From the NCBI GenBank assembly GCA_966211765.1, contig CBIHOV010000038.1, positions 1 to 64,000 on the forward strand: a DNA stretch of 64,000 nt, read 5' to 3'. The notes beneath the pieces were generated by a model that was not told the DNA's origin, searched no databases, and was given only the letters and a program-made list of their open reading frames with translations. A program made the translations under genes and the position numbers. This document shows positions 18,967 through 26,729 of this stretch, piece by piece (position 1 is the first letter of the stretch; the number at the start of each line of letters is the position of its first letter). This DNA comes from Paraflavitalea sp966211765. Lineage in GTDB: Bacteria > Bacteroidota > Bacteroidia > Chitinophagales > Chitinophagaceae.

Positions 18967-19518
18967 ATGAAAGACAGGATCATGGACTACGATGGATCAG
19001 TGGCCATCAGTGAGCGCGCGGTAACGGATATGAGCGGTGTGCAACAGCGCTGTGGTTTCGTCGTGTTGATGTTGTTGGTGCTGTTGATGCCCGCCCTGGT
19101 GCGGGCACAACGGCTGCCGGTGGACAGGGTAGGATCAGCCTATCCCGACAGCATCAACTGGTTTCCTTTTAAGGCTTTTCCTGAGCAGGTGCGGCTTGCT
19201 GTAATGGCGGGCGACCCGGCTATCAAGGGGCCTTATGTTGTGCGGGTAAAGGTGCCGGCAGGGGTGAAGCTGATGCCGCATATTCATCCGGAAGACAGGA
19301 TATACACTGTGATGTCGGGTGTTTTTTATATCGGCATTGGCAGCAGTTTTGACTCCTCAAAACTCATGGCGTTTCCGCCAAGGGCTGTATTTGTGTTGCC
19401 GGGTAATACTCCGCATTTCCACTGGGCGAGGTCGGGCGAATATGTTTCGCAGGTGACGGCTACGGGGCCTCTTGGGATCAGTTATGTGAACCCGGCCGAT
19501 GACCCGCGCAACCAGTAG
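18967..19518 (+). CDS. Exported cupin-domain protein
   Basis: 183 residues. A hydrophobic signal stretch (VVLMLLVLLMPALVRAQ) sits at about 32-48; a later Met at 19030 would give a more normal signal length, so the start is uncertain. The mature part has the cupin metal motif GVKLMPHIHPEDRIYTVMSG and second motif PGNTPHFHWARSG. It follows the DJ-1-like gene by 37 bp and ends the GlcG/DJ-1/cupin cluster. Probably periplasmic; substrate unknown. Confidence 0.82.
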   Translation: MKDRIMDYDGSVAISERAVTDMSGVQQRCGFVVLMLLVLLMPALVRAQRLPVDRVGSAYPDSINWFPFKAFPEQVRLAVMAGDPAIKGPYVVRVKVPAGVKLMPHIHPEDRIYTVMSGVFYIGIGSSFDSSKLMAFPPRAVFVLPGNTPHFHWARSGEYVSQVTATGPLGISYVNPADDPRNQ

Positions 19519-19544
19519 GTTGAAAGGAACAGGCCAATTGTCGC

Positions 19545-20822
19545 TTATGCCACTCCAAAAGGTTTATCGATTGACAAGCTCGGCTGGGTAAACCATTTTG
19601 CGCCTGTTGCTGTCATGTATACACAATCTTCGAGGCGCACGCCGAATTCTCCGGGTAATACGATCATTGGTTCGATGCTAAAGCACATACCCGGTTCAAG
19701 CAGCTTTTTATTGCCGAGCACCATATTGCCCCATTCGTGGCCATCCATTCCAATGCCATGCCCTGTGCGGTGCGGCAAACCAGGCAATTTATAGCCCGGC
19801 CCGAAACCGGTATCTGTCAACACTTTACGGGAAGCGATATCCACGTTCTCACAAGGAACGCCCAGCTGTGCTGCAGCAAAACCTGCGGCCTGCGCTCGTT
19901 TTTCCAGGTCCCAGATGTCGCGTTGAAGTTTCGTAGGTGCAGCCCCGAATACGCCGGTACGTGTAATATCGGATACATATCCATGCACAGAGCAGCCGCA
20001 ATCCATCAACACGATATCTCCTTTTTTAATTTGCTGCGGTTTAATGCTTCCGTGTGGTAATGCCGCTGCTTCAGCAATATTGACCAGGGCGCCGCCAGGG
20101 GTGCCCCCCAATTTACGATGGGCCTCGCTGATGTACGCAGACAGATCGGCATTTGTCATGCCTTCCTTTAAATTGGTAAAAGCGGTTTTAATGGCGGTTA
20201 TGGTAATGTCGCTTGCTTTTTGCATCAATGCAATTTCTGAGGCAGATTTTATCATTCTGCATGGAACTGTTACGGGGTCGCCGCTGATAAAATTGATGCC
20301 TGGCGCTTCTTTACGAATGCCATCATACACAAAAAACCTTAATCGTTCCTCTATACCTACATTGCCGCCGGTAATGCCGTATTCTTTCAGTGTATCTGCA
20401 ATTAGTTTATAGGGGCTTTCATGTTCTTCCCATGTTTTTACGTGGCTGCCAATTGTGAGCAGCTCCCGAAATCTGTCGGCTTCAAATGCAGGGCATACAT
20501 ATTTCACTTCGCCTTTTGCGGGAATAATGGCCACCATGGTGCGCTCGCTCGCGCCCCAGCGAATGTTGGTAAAATAAACCAGTGATGTTCCTGAATCGAG
20601 TATCAATGCCAGGATATTGTTCTCCGTCATCAGCCGCTGTGCCTTTGCAATACGTTGTTTTCTTTCCTCTACGGTAATGGGCACCGCATCGGCTGTTATA
20701 TTTTGCAAGCCGTCGAAGATGGATGAATTGGTGCGTGAACCCGCTTTAATGATATTGAAGCCGGAAAACAGGGCGGCGCTGGTTGCCGACAGCTTAATGA
20801 AATTTCTTCTTTGTAAACTCAT
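19545..20822 (-). CDS. M24-family metallopeptidase (Xaa-Pro aminopeptidase-like), Tat/Sec-exported
   Basis: 425 residues. The N-terminus MSLQRRNFIKLSATSAALFSG is a twin-arginine-type signal. A creatinase N-terminal domain (about 45-190) is followed by the pita-bread catalytic domain. Metal ligands are visible: Asp in VLMDCGCSVHG and SDITRTGVFG, His in HRTGHGIGMDGHEW, and Glu in FSIEPMIVLPG and VRLEDCVY. Such enzymes remove N-terminal residues before proline. It is convergent with the cupin gene (26 bp apart). Export makes a role in periplasmic peptide turnover likely. Confidence 0.92.
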   Translation of the reverse strand: MSLQRRNFIKLSATSAALFSGFNIIKAGSRTNSSIFDGLQNITADAVPITVEERKQRIAKAQRLMTENNILALILDSGTSLVYFTNIRWGASERTMVAIIPAKGEVKYVCPAFEADRFRELLTIGSHVKTWEEHESPYKLIADTLKEYGITGGNVGIEERLRFFVYDGIRKEAPGINFISGDPVTVPCRMIKSASEIALMQKASDITITAIKTAFTNLKEGMTNADLSAYISEAHRKLGGTPGGALVNIAEAAALPHGSIKPQQIKKGDIVLMDCGCSVHGYVSDITRTGVFGAAPTKLQRDIWDLEKRAQAAGFAAAQLGVPCENVDIASRKVLTDTGFGPGYKLPGLPHRTGHGIGMDGHEWGNMVLGNKKLLEPGMCFSIEPMIVLPGEFGVRLEDCVYMTATGAKWFTQPSLSIDKPFGVA

Positions 20823-20978
20823 AACCGGAAATTAAAAGGTGCATGATAAGACGGGGGTTAAGGTAGGGAAATATTTAAACAGGCCCTTTTTTTCCGGCTA
20901 ATTGGTTAATATAGGTAAAGGGATGGAGGCTTGCAGGGGCGCCGAAATGGTTTACAAAGGGGTTGGGGTAGTGGGCCT

Positions 20979-21353
20979 CTAAGGAGCGGATACCGGTGTG
21001 AGCATTGTCAATACACATGTCCAACTCATCCCTTCCCAAATAAAAACGCTGGTTGACCATTCATACAGGCTGAAAAAATGGCCCTTATACGTTCCTTCGC
21101 TTGTGCCTTTGGCGGTGATTATTCCCGTATTGCCATAGATCCTGATCCTGCTTTCATCCATGGTCATCTTCGAATGGACCAGGTGGCCGGATATGATTGA
21201 TCCCAGGAAATCGGCCCTGGAGGTGATGCCACTGCCGGTTCCTACGATCACCCAATCGGGCGCCATGTACCGTTCCATTTCCGGCAGGTCATTGCGGGCC
21301 AGTGCATCATCCCAATTTACTAATGCTTTATGCAGCGCTTCTTCTTTGTTCAT
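20979..21353 (-). CDS. SnoaL/NTF2-like protein (DUF4440 type)
   Basis: 124 residues. MNKEEALHKALVNWDDALARND, then LERYM-like MERYMAPDWVIVGTGSG, and the closing SWTCVLTMLTPV fit the NTF2-like cone fold of small polyketide-cyclase-like or DUF4440 proteins. In this family the fold binds small hydrophobic molecules; catalytic residues are not conserved enough to predict a reaction. No signal peptide. It stands alone on the minus strand next to a long gene-free stretch. Confidence 0.85.
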   Translation of the reverse strand: MNKEEALHKALVNWDDALARNDLPEMERYMAPDWVIVGTGSGITSRADFLGSIISGHLVHSKMTMDESRIRIYGNTGIITAKGTSEGTYKGHFFSLYEWSTSVFIWEGMSWTCVLTMLTPVSAP

Positions 21354-21592
21354 AGTCGTGAATTATAATTTTGGAATGCCTCTGTTACAGCGGCAAACCT
21401 ACCAAGGAGGAAGGCATCAAAATTGGAAAAAAGCGACATTTATTCAGTCAAGCACGTTTGCTTCGTGGGCACAAGTACGCCCGCGCGCATTAGCTCTGCC
21501 GCATACTTGCGCCAGGAAAGAGATATAAGGAAAGGAGCAAATGCATTGTTGCTTTGAGTGCTCCCACGGAGCGACAAGTTATGCTTCGATAA

Positions 21593-21630
21593 CAGATTTC
21601 TCCTCCGCTATGCTTCGTTAGAAATGACAA
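21593..21630. repeat. Dispersed repeat of AGATTTCTCC...GAAATGACA type
   Basis: AGATTTCTCC, a spacer rich in GCT/TTCG, and AGAAATGACA form a diverged copy of a short intergenic repeat that is widespread in Bacteroidota. Identification is from recall of the motif, not from a search. Confidence 0.45.
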
Positions 21631-21998
21631 CGAAGAGAGAGACGCCTTTGAAATACCCGTGCAACTAAAGAACTGTTTGGGATGGTTGCCCGCGGTGCGG
21701 CCTATGTACATCCATTGTTGCGTTGGGTGGGAGGCGCCAGCTTCCCTGCCACTTTGCTCAACAATTGGCTGTTTTTGTGTTTCATGTTATTAGCATACTG
21801 TGTCCATATTGAAGCTATGCTGAAGCTATATTGAAGAGATACTGAAGGGGTGGCTGGTTCTGCCTTCTTTTTGTCGTTTACTTTTCTTTTTCTTCTTCGT
21901 GCCTGTCTTTTCTTTTTCTTCAGTAACACTGCCTGACAAACATACGATAACGAACAGGCCATTTCCAAATGTGCCCATGTCGATTCGGCTTTTTTTGG

Positions 21999-22052
21999 TC
22001 GTTTCGGTATAAAATCGACGTCATTGACGTCAATTTATAGCCGAAACGTCAT
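21999..22052. repeat. Imperfect inverted repeat with tandem GACGTCA boxes
   Basis: GTTTCGGTATAAAATCGACG is mirrored by the complement of ATTTATAGCCGAAAC, centred on two direct GACGTCA words separated by one or two bases. It looks like an operator or a fold-back structure. The nearest gene start is more than 600 bases away, so its target is unclear. Confidence 0.45.
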
Positions 22053-22103
22053 AAATCGGCTAAGGGGTATTGGAAACGGGTATCCGGGTGTTGTATGTTT
22101 GTT

Positions 22104-22217
22104 GTCTGAACCGGGAGTTGTGGTATGAATGGGATGAGTGGGATTTGAACTTTTACTTCGCTGACTACTTGCGAGGAGAATGTCTGAACTGGGATTTTTA
22201 GGATTAATAGAATAGTG
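22104..22217. repeat. Two copies of GTCTGAAyyGGGA dispersed repeat
   Basis: GTCTGAACCGGGA at 22104 and GTCTGAACTGGGAT at 22182, each followed by GGATT/GGGATT words, match a common Bacteroidota intergenic repeat (GTCTGAAtcaGGATT type). A third copy is at 22797. Confidence 0.5.
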
Positions 22218-22765
22218 AGGAGTTATGACTTTTTTTCTGCGACATTTCTTTTGAAATGTTTAGCGGAGTATAAATAAAGATGCTGATCGACTGTGTGGAC
22301 GGGGCCCCTAAGCACGGTTGATGAATGGTAGTGTTGTGCAACACGAATTGAGGAGTTGGGTTTTAGGTATTCGCTATTAGCCTTTAACTTTTAGCAATGT
22401 GGTAACAGCTATTAGCGGTTGGGTTTCAGGGATTGGCTTCTCAGGCTTTAGCTGCCGTTATTTGCTTTTTGCAGATAGCTATCGGCTGAGGGCTATTGCC
22501 ACTGGTTTTTGTTTTGCCGCTGTGAACGATAAAAGGCTTAGGTGAGCCAGCCACCAGGCACTGGACAAAAGTCCGAAAGCAGCGGGGAATAAAAGGCAGG
22601 TTTTGGACGAGACATACAGCTACCGGAAGTTAGTTGTTTGAATCCAGCTAATAACAGTCAGGAATTGACTGTTGGCGATTAGTTGTACCCAATAGCGGAT
22701 AAGGATTTGGTTAAGTAGTTATTTTTTTAACATTTAAAGTGACATAACGCGTATTTCTATGAAGT

Positions 22766-22796
22766 GGCCCCGCTCGTGAGAGTGGGGCCTTTTTTT
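22766..22796 (+). terminator. Terminator-like hairpin without an obvious gene
   Basis: GGCCCCGCTC, loop GTGA, GAGTGGGGCC, then seven T. This is a well-formed intrinsic terminator for a plus-strand transcript, but no plus-strand gene lies within 3 kb upstream. It could end a small RNA from the preceding AT-rich segment (about 22690-22765). Confidence 0.7.
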
Positions 22797-22845
22797 GTCT
22801 GAATTGGGATGGGTGGGATTTTTGGGATGGGTGGGATGGATGAAA
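22797..22845. repeat. Third GTCTGAA dispersed repeat copy with GGGATGG tandem words
   Basis: GTCTGAATTGGGAT is followed by three to four GGGATGGGTGGGAT-like units, probably slippage expansion of the repeat. Confidence 0.5.
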
Positions 22846-22913
22846 GCGGTTATATGTTGGCTACTTACCTATTATTGGTATAGGATATAAAAAGGCCCGG
22901 AGGCCTTTGGGGG

Positions 22914-23170
22914 AAGGCAACGAGTCAACGGAGACAGCAAGGCAGCGAGGGGAAAGGATGCTGTGTGGTTTACGGATACGGGCTGGTGAACAAATGTTTT
23001 CAATGAATGAGTTGTAGGGGAGTGCGTGGGTGGGGGGGCATGGGCTGGCATGCCGCCATAACTTTGTGTAGCGGCTTTTTACTGTTTTTTAGTAGGAGGT
23101 ATTGGCGCGGATGCCTGGGAGGTGGGTATTGGAGTGGTGGTGGGGAGGAAGGCGGTTGTGGGATAGGAGG
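22914..23170. repeat. Long direct repeat, copy 1
   Basis: About 257 bp closely matching 28122-28392. The core 23037-23125 is identical to 28257-28342 apart from a one-base indel at the start and one in a T-run. The core contains GCATG-GGCTGG-CATGC and GCCGC...GCGGC inverted repeats around TAACTTTG, which fits a Bacteroidota -7 box. It precedes the ABC exporter operon. Whether it is a small RNA gene, a mobile miniature element or duplicated promoter DNA cannot be told from sequence. Confidence 0.85.
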
Positions 23171-23210
23171 GTATGATAATATTAATTGGAGTTGTAGAGA
23201 AAGAAAAATT

Positions 23211-23261
23211 TTGCCTGATTAAAAAAGCGTTTATCTTTGGTGTACAACCTATCTAATACAC
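23211..23261 (+). promoter_or_regulatory. Promoter and candidate GntR operator of the ABC exporter operon
   Basis: TTG at 23211-23213, 18-base spacer, TATCTTTG at 23232-23239: a near-ideal Bacteroidota promoter. Directly after it GTGTA (23240-23244) and TACAC (23257-23261) form an inverted repeat with a 12-base spacer that ends one base before the start codon. This is where the YtrA-type regulator encoded in the operon would be expected to bind. Confidence 0.65.
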
Positions 23262-23262
23262 T

Positions 23263-24099
23263 ATGATACGTATAGATAAACTATGCTTTGGCTACAAAAA
23301 GAAGCAACTTTTGTATCGTGACCTGGACCTGTCACTAGATGCGGGCAGGATCTATGGATTGTTGGGGAAAAACGGCGCGGGTAAATCTACTTTGCTGAAA
23401 AACCTGACAGGCTTGCTTTTCCCTTCGTCGGGCGTTGTTACTGTCAATGGATTTCAGCCTTCCCAAAGAAAGCCGTCTTTTCTGCGTACGATCTATTTCA
23501 TACCGGAAGAAGTATATGTGCCTGCTTTAACTATCAATGCCTATGTAGGGGTCTTTGCTCCCTTTTACCCGTTGTTTGACAAAGCGATGCTGGATGCCTA
23601 CCTCGAAAAGCTGGACGTTCATACGGATGATAAGCTGACCAAGCTATCCTTCGGTCAGCAAAAGAAATTCATCATTGCTTTTGCGTTGGCCTGTAACACG
23701 AGTGTGCTGATCATGGATGAGCCTACCAATGGGCTTGACATTCCTTCTAAAAAGAGATTCCGCAAGCTGATCTCTTCTGCAATGAACGAGGAACGGATCA
23801 TTTTCATTTCCACGCACCAGACGCGGGACCTGGAAAACCTGATCGATCAGGTGATCATTGTAGATAATGGCGAGCTGCTGCTGAATGCGTCGGTTGAATC
23901 GATCAGCCAAAAGCTTTCTTTACAAATAGTGCAGGAAGACGATACGGACCTTCCTGTTATCTACGAAGAGGAGGTGCTACAGGGGCGTGCAGTGATCACT
24001 CCCAATACCACGGGCATTGAAACAAAGATCAGCCTTGAGCAACTCTTCAATGCTGCCGCGGAAAACCCGGTGATGGTAAAATCTATTTTCAACAATTAA
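23263..24099 (+). CDS. ABC transporter ATP-binding protein
   Basis: 278 residues. Walker A is GKNGAGKST (35-43), signature LSFGQ (128-132), Walker B VLIMDEP (148-154), followed by the D-loop NGLDIPSK and switch His in FISTHQTRDLE. The Gln in the usual LSGGQ signature position is kept but the first Gly is Phe, as in many YtrB-like ATPases. The C-terminal 60 residues are a variable tail. It energises the membrane protein encoded 13 bp downstream; direction is probably export. First gene of a four-gene operon ending at 26078. Confidence 0.95.
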   Translation: MIRIDKLCFGYKKKQLLYRDLDLSLDAGRIYGLLGKNGAGKSTLLKNLTGLLFPSSGVVTVNGFQPSQRKPSFLRTIYFIPEEVYVPALTINAYVGVFAPFYPLFDKAMLDAYLEKLDVHTDDKLTKLSFGQQKKFIIAFALACNTSVLIMDEPTNGLDIPSKKRFRKLISSAMNEERIIFISTHQTRDLENLIDQVIIVDNGELLLNASVESISQKLSLQIVQEDDTDLPVIYEEEVLQGRAVITPNTTGIETKISLEQLFNAAAENPVMVKSIFNN

Positions 24100-24111
24100 T
24101 CCCTGGTATAC

Positions 24112-24906
24112 ATGAACGATGTATTTAGTTTGCAGCGCTTCGGCTGGCTCATGCGTAAGGTGGTCGTTGAACGGAGGATGCAGGTATTGGGAACGATCGG
24201 GCTTTGCCTTGCTGTCACTTTTATTATTTATGCACTGACGCTTCTTCTGCAAGGTATTGTAGTTGCCCAGAATGCTGCTTTTGAAACAGGCCTGGTGGTG
24301 GGCGGCCCACTTATCGCCTCGATCGTATTTGGCTATTTCAACAACAACGCTACGGGCGCTTCCTTCCTGACGCTTCCCGCTTCCCTGCTGGAAAAATGGT
24401 TGTCGGGGGTGTTAATTACCGGGGTGGTCTATTTTTTCCTTTTCCTGCTTTGTTTCAGGATCATAGACCTGGCATTTGTAGCACAGTATCATCACAATCT
24501 TGATCCTCATTTACCTTATTACAAGGAGATATATGAGGATGTACATATTTTGTCCTATACGGAGTTCTTCGCCAACGGCACTTATTTGTTGTTCTTTAAT
24601 TTCTCTGGTATTGTGATGCTGGGTAGTCTATTCTTCAACAAAGCATCCTTTGTCAAAACGGCGCTGATCATCTGTAGTGTTATCGCAGGCAGCTTTTTAC
24701 TGAACCTGCTGACGGTTAGTCTCCTGATCAAAAATACGCAGATCGCTTTCCCTTTCAGCATTGTGTGGATATGGGTAGGGGCTGACCGGGCTTCCCTGGA
24801 GCTTCCTCCTGAAAGTGCTGAGAAGGTAAAATTTATTTTCCGGTTTGTGTTGCCTGCTATATTTTGGGGCCTTTCATTACTCCGGTTAAAGGAGAAAGAA
24901 TTTTAA
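24112..24906 (+). CDS. ABC transporter permease-like membrane protein
   Basis: 264 residues with six likely membrane segments (around 28-52, 60-78, 100-120, 150-175, 183-208 and 240-258). It has no recognisable binding-protein-dependent EAA loop, which is normal for exporter permeases of the YtrC/ABC-2 type. The conserved LTLPASLLEKWLSGVLIT segment after the second span is typical of Bacteroidota homologues of this group. With the ATPase upstream it would make a homodimeric exporter in the inner membrane. Cargo unknown; antimicrobial or lipid export are common roles in the family. Confidence 0.88.
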   Translation: MNDVFSLQRFGWLMRKVVVERRMQVLGTIGLCLAVTFIIYALTLLLQGIVVAQNAAFETGLVVGGPLIASIVFGYFNNNATGASFLTLPASLLEKWLSGVLITGVVYFFLFLLCFRIIDLAFVAQYHHNLDPHLPYYKEIYEDVHILSYTEFFANGTYLLFFNFSGIVMLGSLFFNKASFVKTALIICSVIAGSFLLNLLTVSLLIKNTQIAFPFSIVWIWVGADRASLELPPESAEKVKFIFRFVLPAIFWGLSLLRLKEKEF

Positions 24907-24915
24907 AACATATTA

Positions 24916-25299
24916 ATGGTTTTTAAAGACAGCCCGGCCATATATCTCCAGATCGCACTGTACGTGTGTGAACAGATCCTTTTAAAAAAATGGAAACCAG
25001 AAGAAAAGATCATCAGTATCCGCGACCTGGGAGAGAAGATAGAGATCAGTCCCAATACGGTGCAGCGCGCTTATGATTTTCTGCAACAGCGGAATATCAT
25101 TACAAACGTGCGGGGAATCGGGCTTTTCGTTGATCCTGATGCGGAAGAACATATCCTGGATTTTCGCCGGGAGCAATTTTTAGAAAATGAATTACCTGAG
25201 ACGCTGCGGAACATATACCTGCTGAAAATAGACATGCAGCAGGTAGTTGAACTGTATGAAAAATTTGTAAAAAAGAATTTTCCTCCTAAAAAACGATGA
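24916..25299 (+). CDS. GntR-family regulator, YtrA type
   Basis: 127 residues, short for GntR proteins, as in the YtrA subfamily. The winged helix occupies about 11-78: YLQIALYVCEQILLKKW, then ISIRDLGEKIEISPNTVQRAYDFL (shortened: EISPNTVQRAYDFL) and RGIGLFVDPDA as the wing. The C-terminal 45 residues are a helical dimerisation tail rather than a ligand-binding domain. YtrA proteins repress the exporter operons in which they lie. The stop overlaps the start of the next gene (ATGA), so the two are translationally coupled. Confidence 0.93.
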   Translation: MVFKDSPAIYLQIALYVCEQILLKKWKPEEKIISIRDLGEKIEISPNTVQRAYDFLQQRNIITNVRGIGLFVDPDAEEHILDFRREQFLENELPETLRNIYLLKIDMQQVVELYEKFVKKNFPPKKR

Positions 25300-26078
25300 A
25301 ACTAACTACCAAAATACTGACCGGCATGTTGGTGCTGCTTGCCTGCAGCATCGTGTTCTCTGCTTTTCAATTCAAGCACGAGTATGAAAGAAATGATAAG
25401 GGAGAGTTGTATTTCCTGTATGGGACGATTGAGGAAGAACCATTCAGTCACCTGGTAATAAAAGGTGGGAATGTTTCCAAAATCATCTATGAACCGGCGG
25501 CAAAATCTTCGGTCCGTGTGTTTAAAAGATGGAACGGCTACCACGACAAAAGAATCAAAACGACTGTGCGGCATGACACCTTATACCTGGATTTTCCAGC
25601 AGGATACAAGGATATCTATGAAAAAATGCAGATGAAGGGCACTGCGGTGGTACGAATCTTTTCTCCTGTGTTGAAGTCGATAACGGGGTCCAACACCAAT
25701 TTAAAACTAACCAAGCTTGAACAAAAGGACCTGGTGGTTGATCTTTCAGGAAATTCCACGTTGGTGGCAGAGAGCCTGCTCTATGATCTCCATAACCTTT
25801 CTGTGAAAGCTTCCGATACGACCGATATTAGTTTCGGTATTTCCCCCTCCCTGAAAAAATCGCGCACCCCTGCCGCTGACGACCCATTGGCGCTTCCTTA
25901 TGATGTGAAGGGTTGGGATGTGTTTCACATCAAAAGCTTCCAGGGGGTGGCTACCGGGCAGTCTTCTATCAACATTGGCCATGCGCAGATAGACTCTATC
26001 GACTTCCACCTGTCCGACACGGCGGCTATTATTCTTTCGGGCGGCACGATCAGGAGAAATCATTTGGGGAATAGATAG
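25296..26078 (+). CDS. Exported auto-transporter-adhesin-like (GIN/DUF2807-like) protein
   Basis: 260 residues with an N-terminal signal or anchor (LTGMLVLLACSIVFSAFQF). The mature part is a run of short beta strands with a repeated pattern of VIKGGNVSKIIYEP, VRIFSPVLKSITGSNTNLKL and LVVDLSGNSTLVAE, similar to the right-handed beta-solenoid of DUF2807/GIN domains that are common in Bacteroidota next to GntR-ABC operons. Last gene of the operon, followed by a strong terminator. Probably periplasmic; function unknown. Confidence 0.72.
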   Translation: MKLTTKILTGMLVLLACSIVFSAFQFKHEYERNDKGELYFLYGTIEEEPFSHLVIKGGNVSKIIYEPAAKSSVRVFKRWNGYHDKRIKTTVRHDTLYLDFPAGYKDIYEKMQMKGTAVVRIFSPVLKSITGSNTNLKLTKLEQKDLVVDLSGNSTLVAESLLYDLHNLSVKASDTTDISFGISPSLKKSRTPAADDPLALPYDVKGWDVFHIKSFQGVATGQSSINIGHAQIDSIDFHLSDTAAIILSGGTIRRNHLGNR

Positions 26079-26095
26079 GGAATGTCTTGTCGATA

Positions 26096-26132
26096 GCATA
26101 TAAAAAGGCCCGGAGAGGGCCTTTTTATATGC
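26096..26132. terminator. Intrinsic terminator of the ABC operon
   Basis: Perfect 16-bp stem GCATATAAAAAGGCCC with complement, loop GGAGA, T-run inside the right arm. It starts 18 bases after the operon's last stop codon. Confidence 0.9.
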
Positions 26133-26516
26133 TGTATAGGAAATGCCGGGCCATGCCTGGGCACCGGAAGTAACCAGGAGGATGCGACCTGCATACTCCC
26201 TTTCAAAAGCGGCCCGCAAAGACCTGCCAACGATGAAACCACGGCACTGCTCAATGCCCACCATAGCACAGGTGGTACGCGCAACGAGATAATACTTCAT
26301 ACTAAAAAATTAAAAATGAAAAAATAACAGCAAAAGCTGCGGTACAGCGGCATGGCGGCATGAGCGCAAGGCCAAAAGGAACGCGGAATAAATGCGCGGA
26401 ATTCATCAGCTGCTATACCGGCAGCAGCTGGTGCGGGATGTGTCGATGAGAGGTTGCACTACAGCTTTATGCCGTAATATCCACATTAGCGCTTTAATGT
26501 TTCCCCTACAATAACC
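26133..26516. other. Gene-free stretch left of the IS110-like element
   Basis: About 380 bases. A minus-strand frame opens at 26300 with MKYYLVARTTCAMVGIEQCR and reads plausibly for about 55 codons, but it then continues through the terminator and antisense to the preceding gene, so it is at best a remnant. The rest (26320-26500) holds small inverted repeats such as GCAGCAGCTG but nothing I can name. Confidence 0.5.
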
Positions 26517-26524
26517 GGTGGGAG

Positions 26525-26729
26525 TCGCTAAATCTTGGAGTTTTACAAAATGTCATATTATTAATATTTTAGTTGTAATTCAAGCTGCTGCAGCTAAGGC
26601 CGTCCAAACGAGTGGATATTTAATCCATGCCGTAATATGGTCCTGTTGTTCATTTAGGTTTCCGACTGGTGCCTCGAGCCCGTATAGAACATTAGACCGA
26701 GTTGACAACAGGCAGCAGTTTATTAATAA
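26525..26729 (+). ncRNA. Candidate IS110 bridge RNA in the left-end leader
   Basis: The 205 bases between the proposed left end and the transposase have no gene but can fold. A first hairpin has AGGCC and GGTCCT arms enclosing TGGAT-ATTTA-ATCCA (26609-26644). A second has a perfect 8-bp stem CCTGTTGT (26642-26649) with ACAACAGG (26705-26712) enclosing a 55-base internal loop with CTCG/CGAG pairing. IS110-group elements are known to encode a bridge RNA with two internal loops that pair with donor and target DNA in this position. The identification is by position and fold only; the loop-to-DNA pairing was not demonstrated. Confidence 0.45.

Larger units (their letters stand above)
21354..23210. 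other. Long gene-free stretch
   Basis: About 1.85 kb without a convincing gene on either strand. The open frames present are short, lack family features and run across repeats. It holds several dispersed repeat sequences, an imperfect inverted repeat, a terminator-like hairpin and one copy of a 260-bp repeat, each listed separately. The left end (21360-21560) has no feature I can name. Confidence 0.7.

Noticed and set aside
21490..21968. Two short minus-strand frames in the gene-free region
   Set aside because: They run across a known type of dispersed repeat and low-complexity Lys/Arg codons, with no domain or leader.
22104..22845. CRISPR array in the repeat-rich region
   Set aside because: The repeats are irregularly spaced, diverged and not palindromic, and no cas gene is in the window.
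23263..26078. ABC operon plus flanking 260-bp repeats as a composite transposon
   Set aside because: The repeats encode no transposase and the only transposase, IS110, lies on one side; duplication of intergenic DNA is a simpler reading.
26133..26300. Minus-strand frame MKYYLVARTTCAMVG... as a small gene
   Set aside because: It continues through the perfect 16-bp terminator and antisense to the preceding gene, with no stop at a sensible place; at most a remnant.
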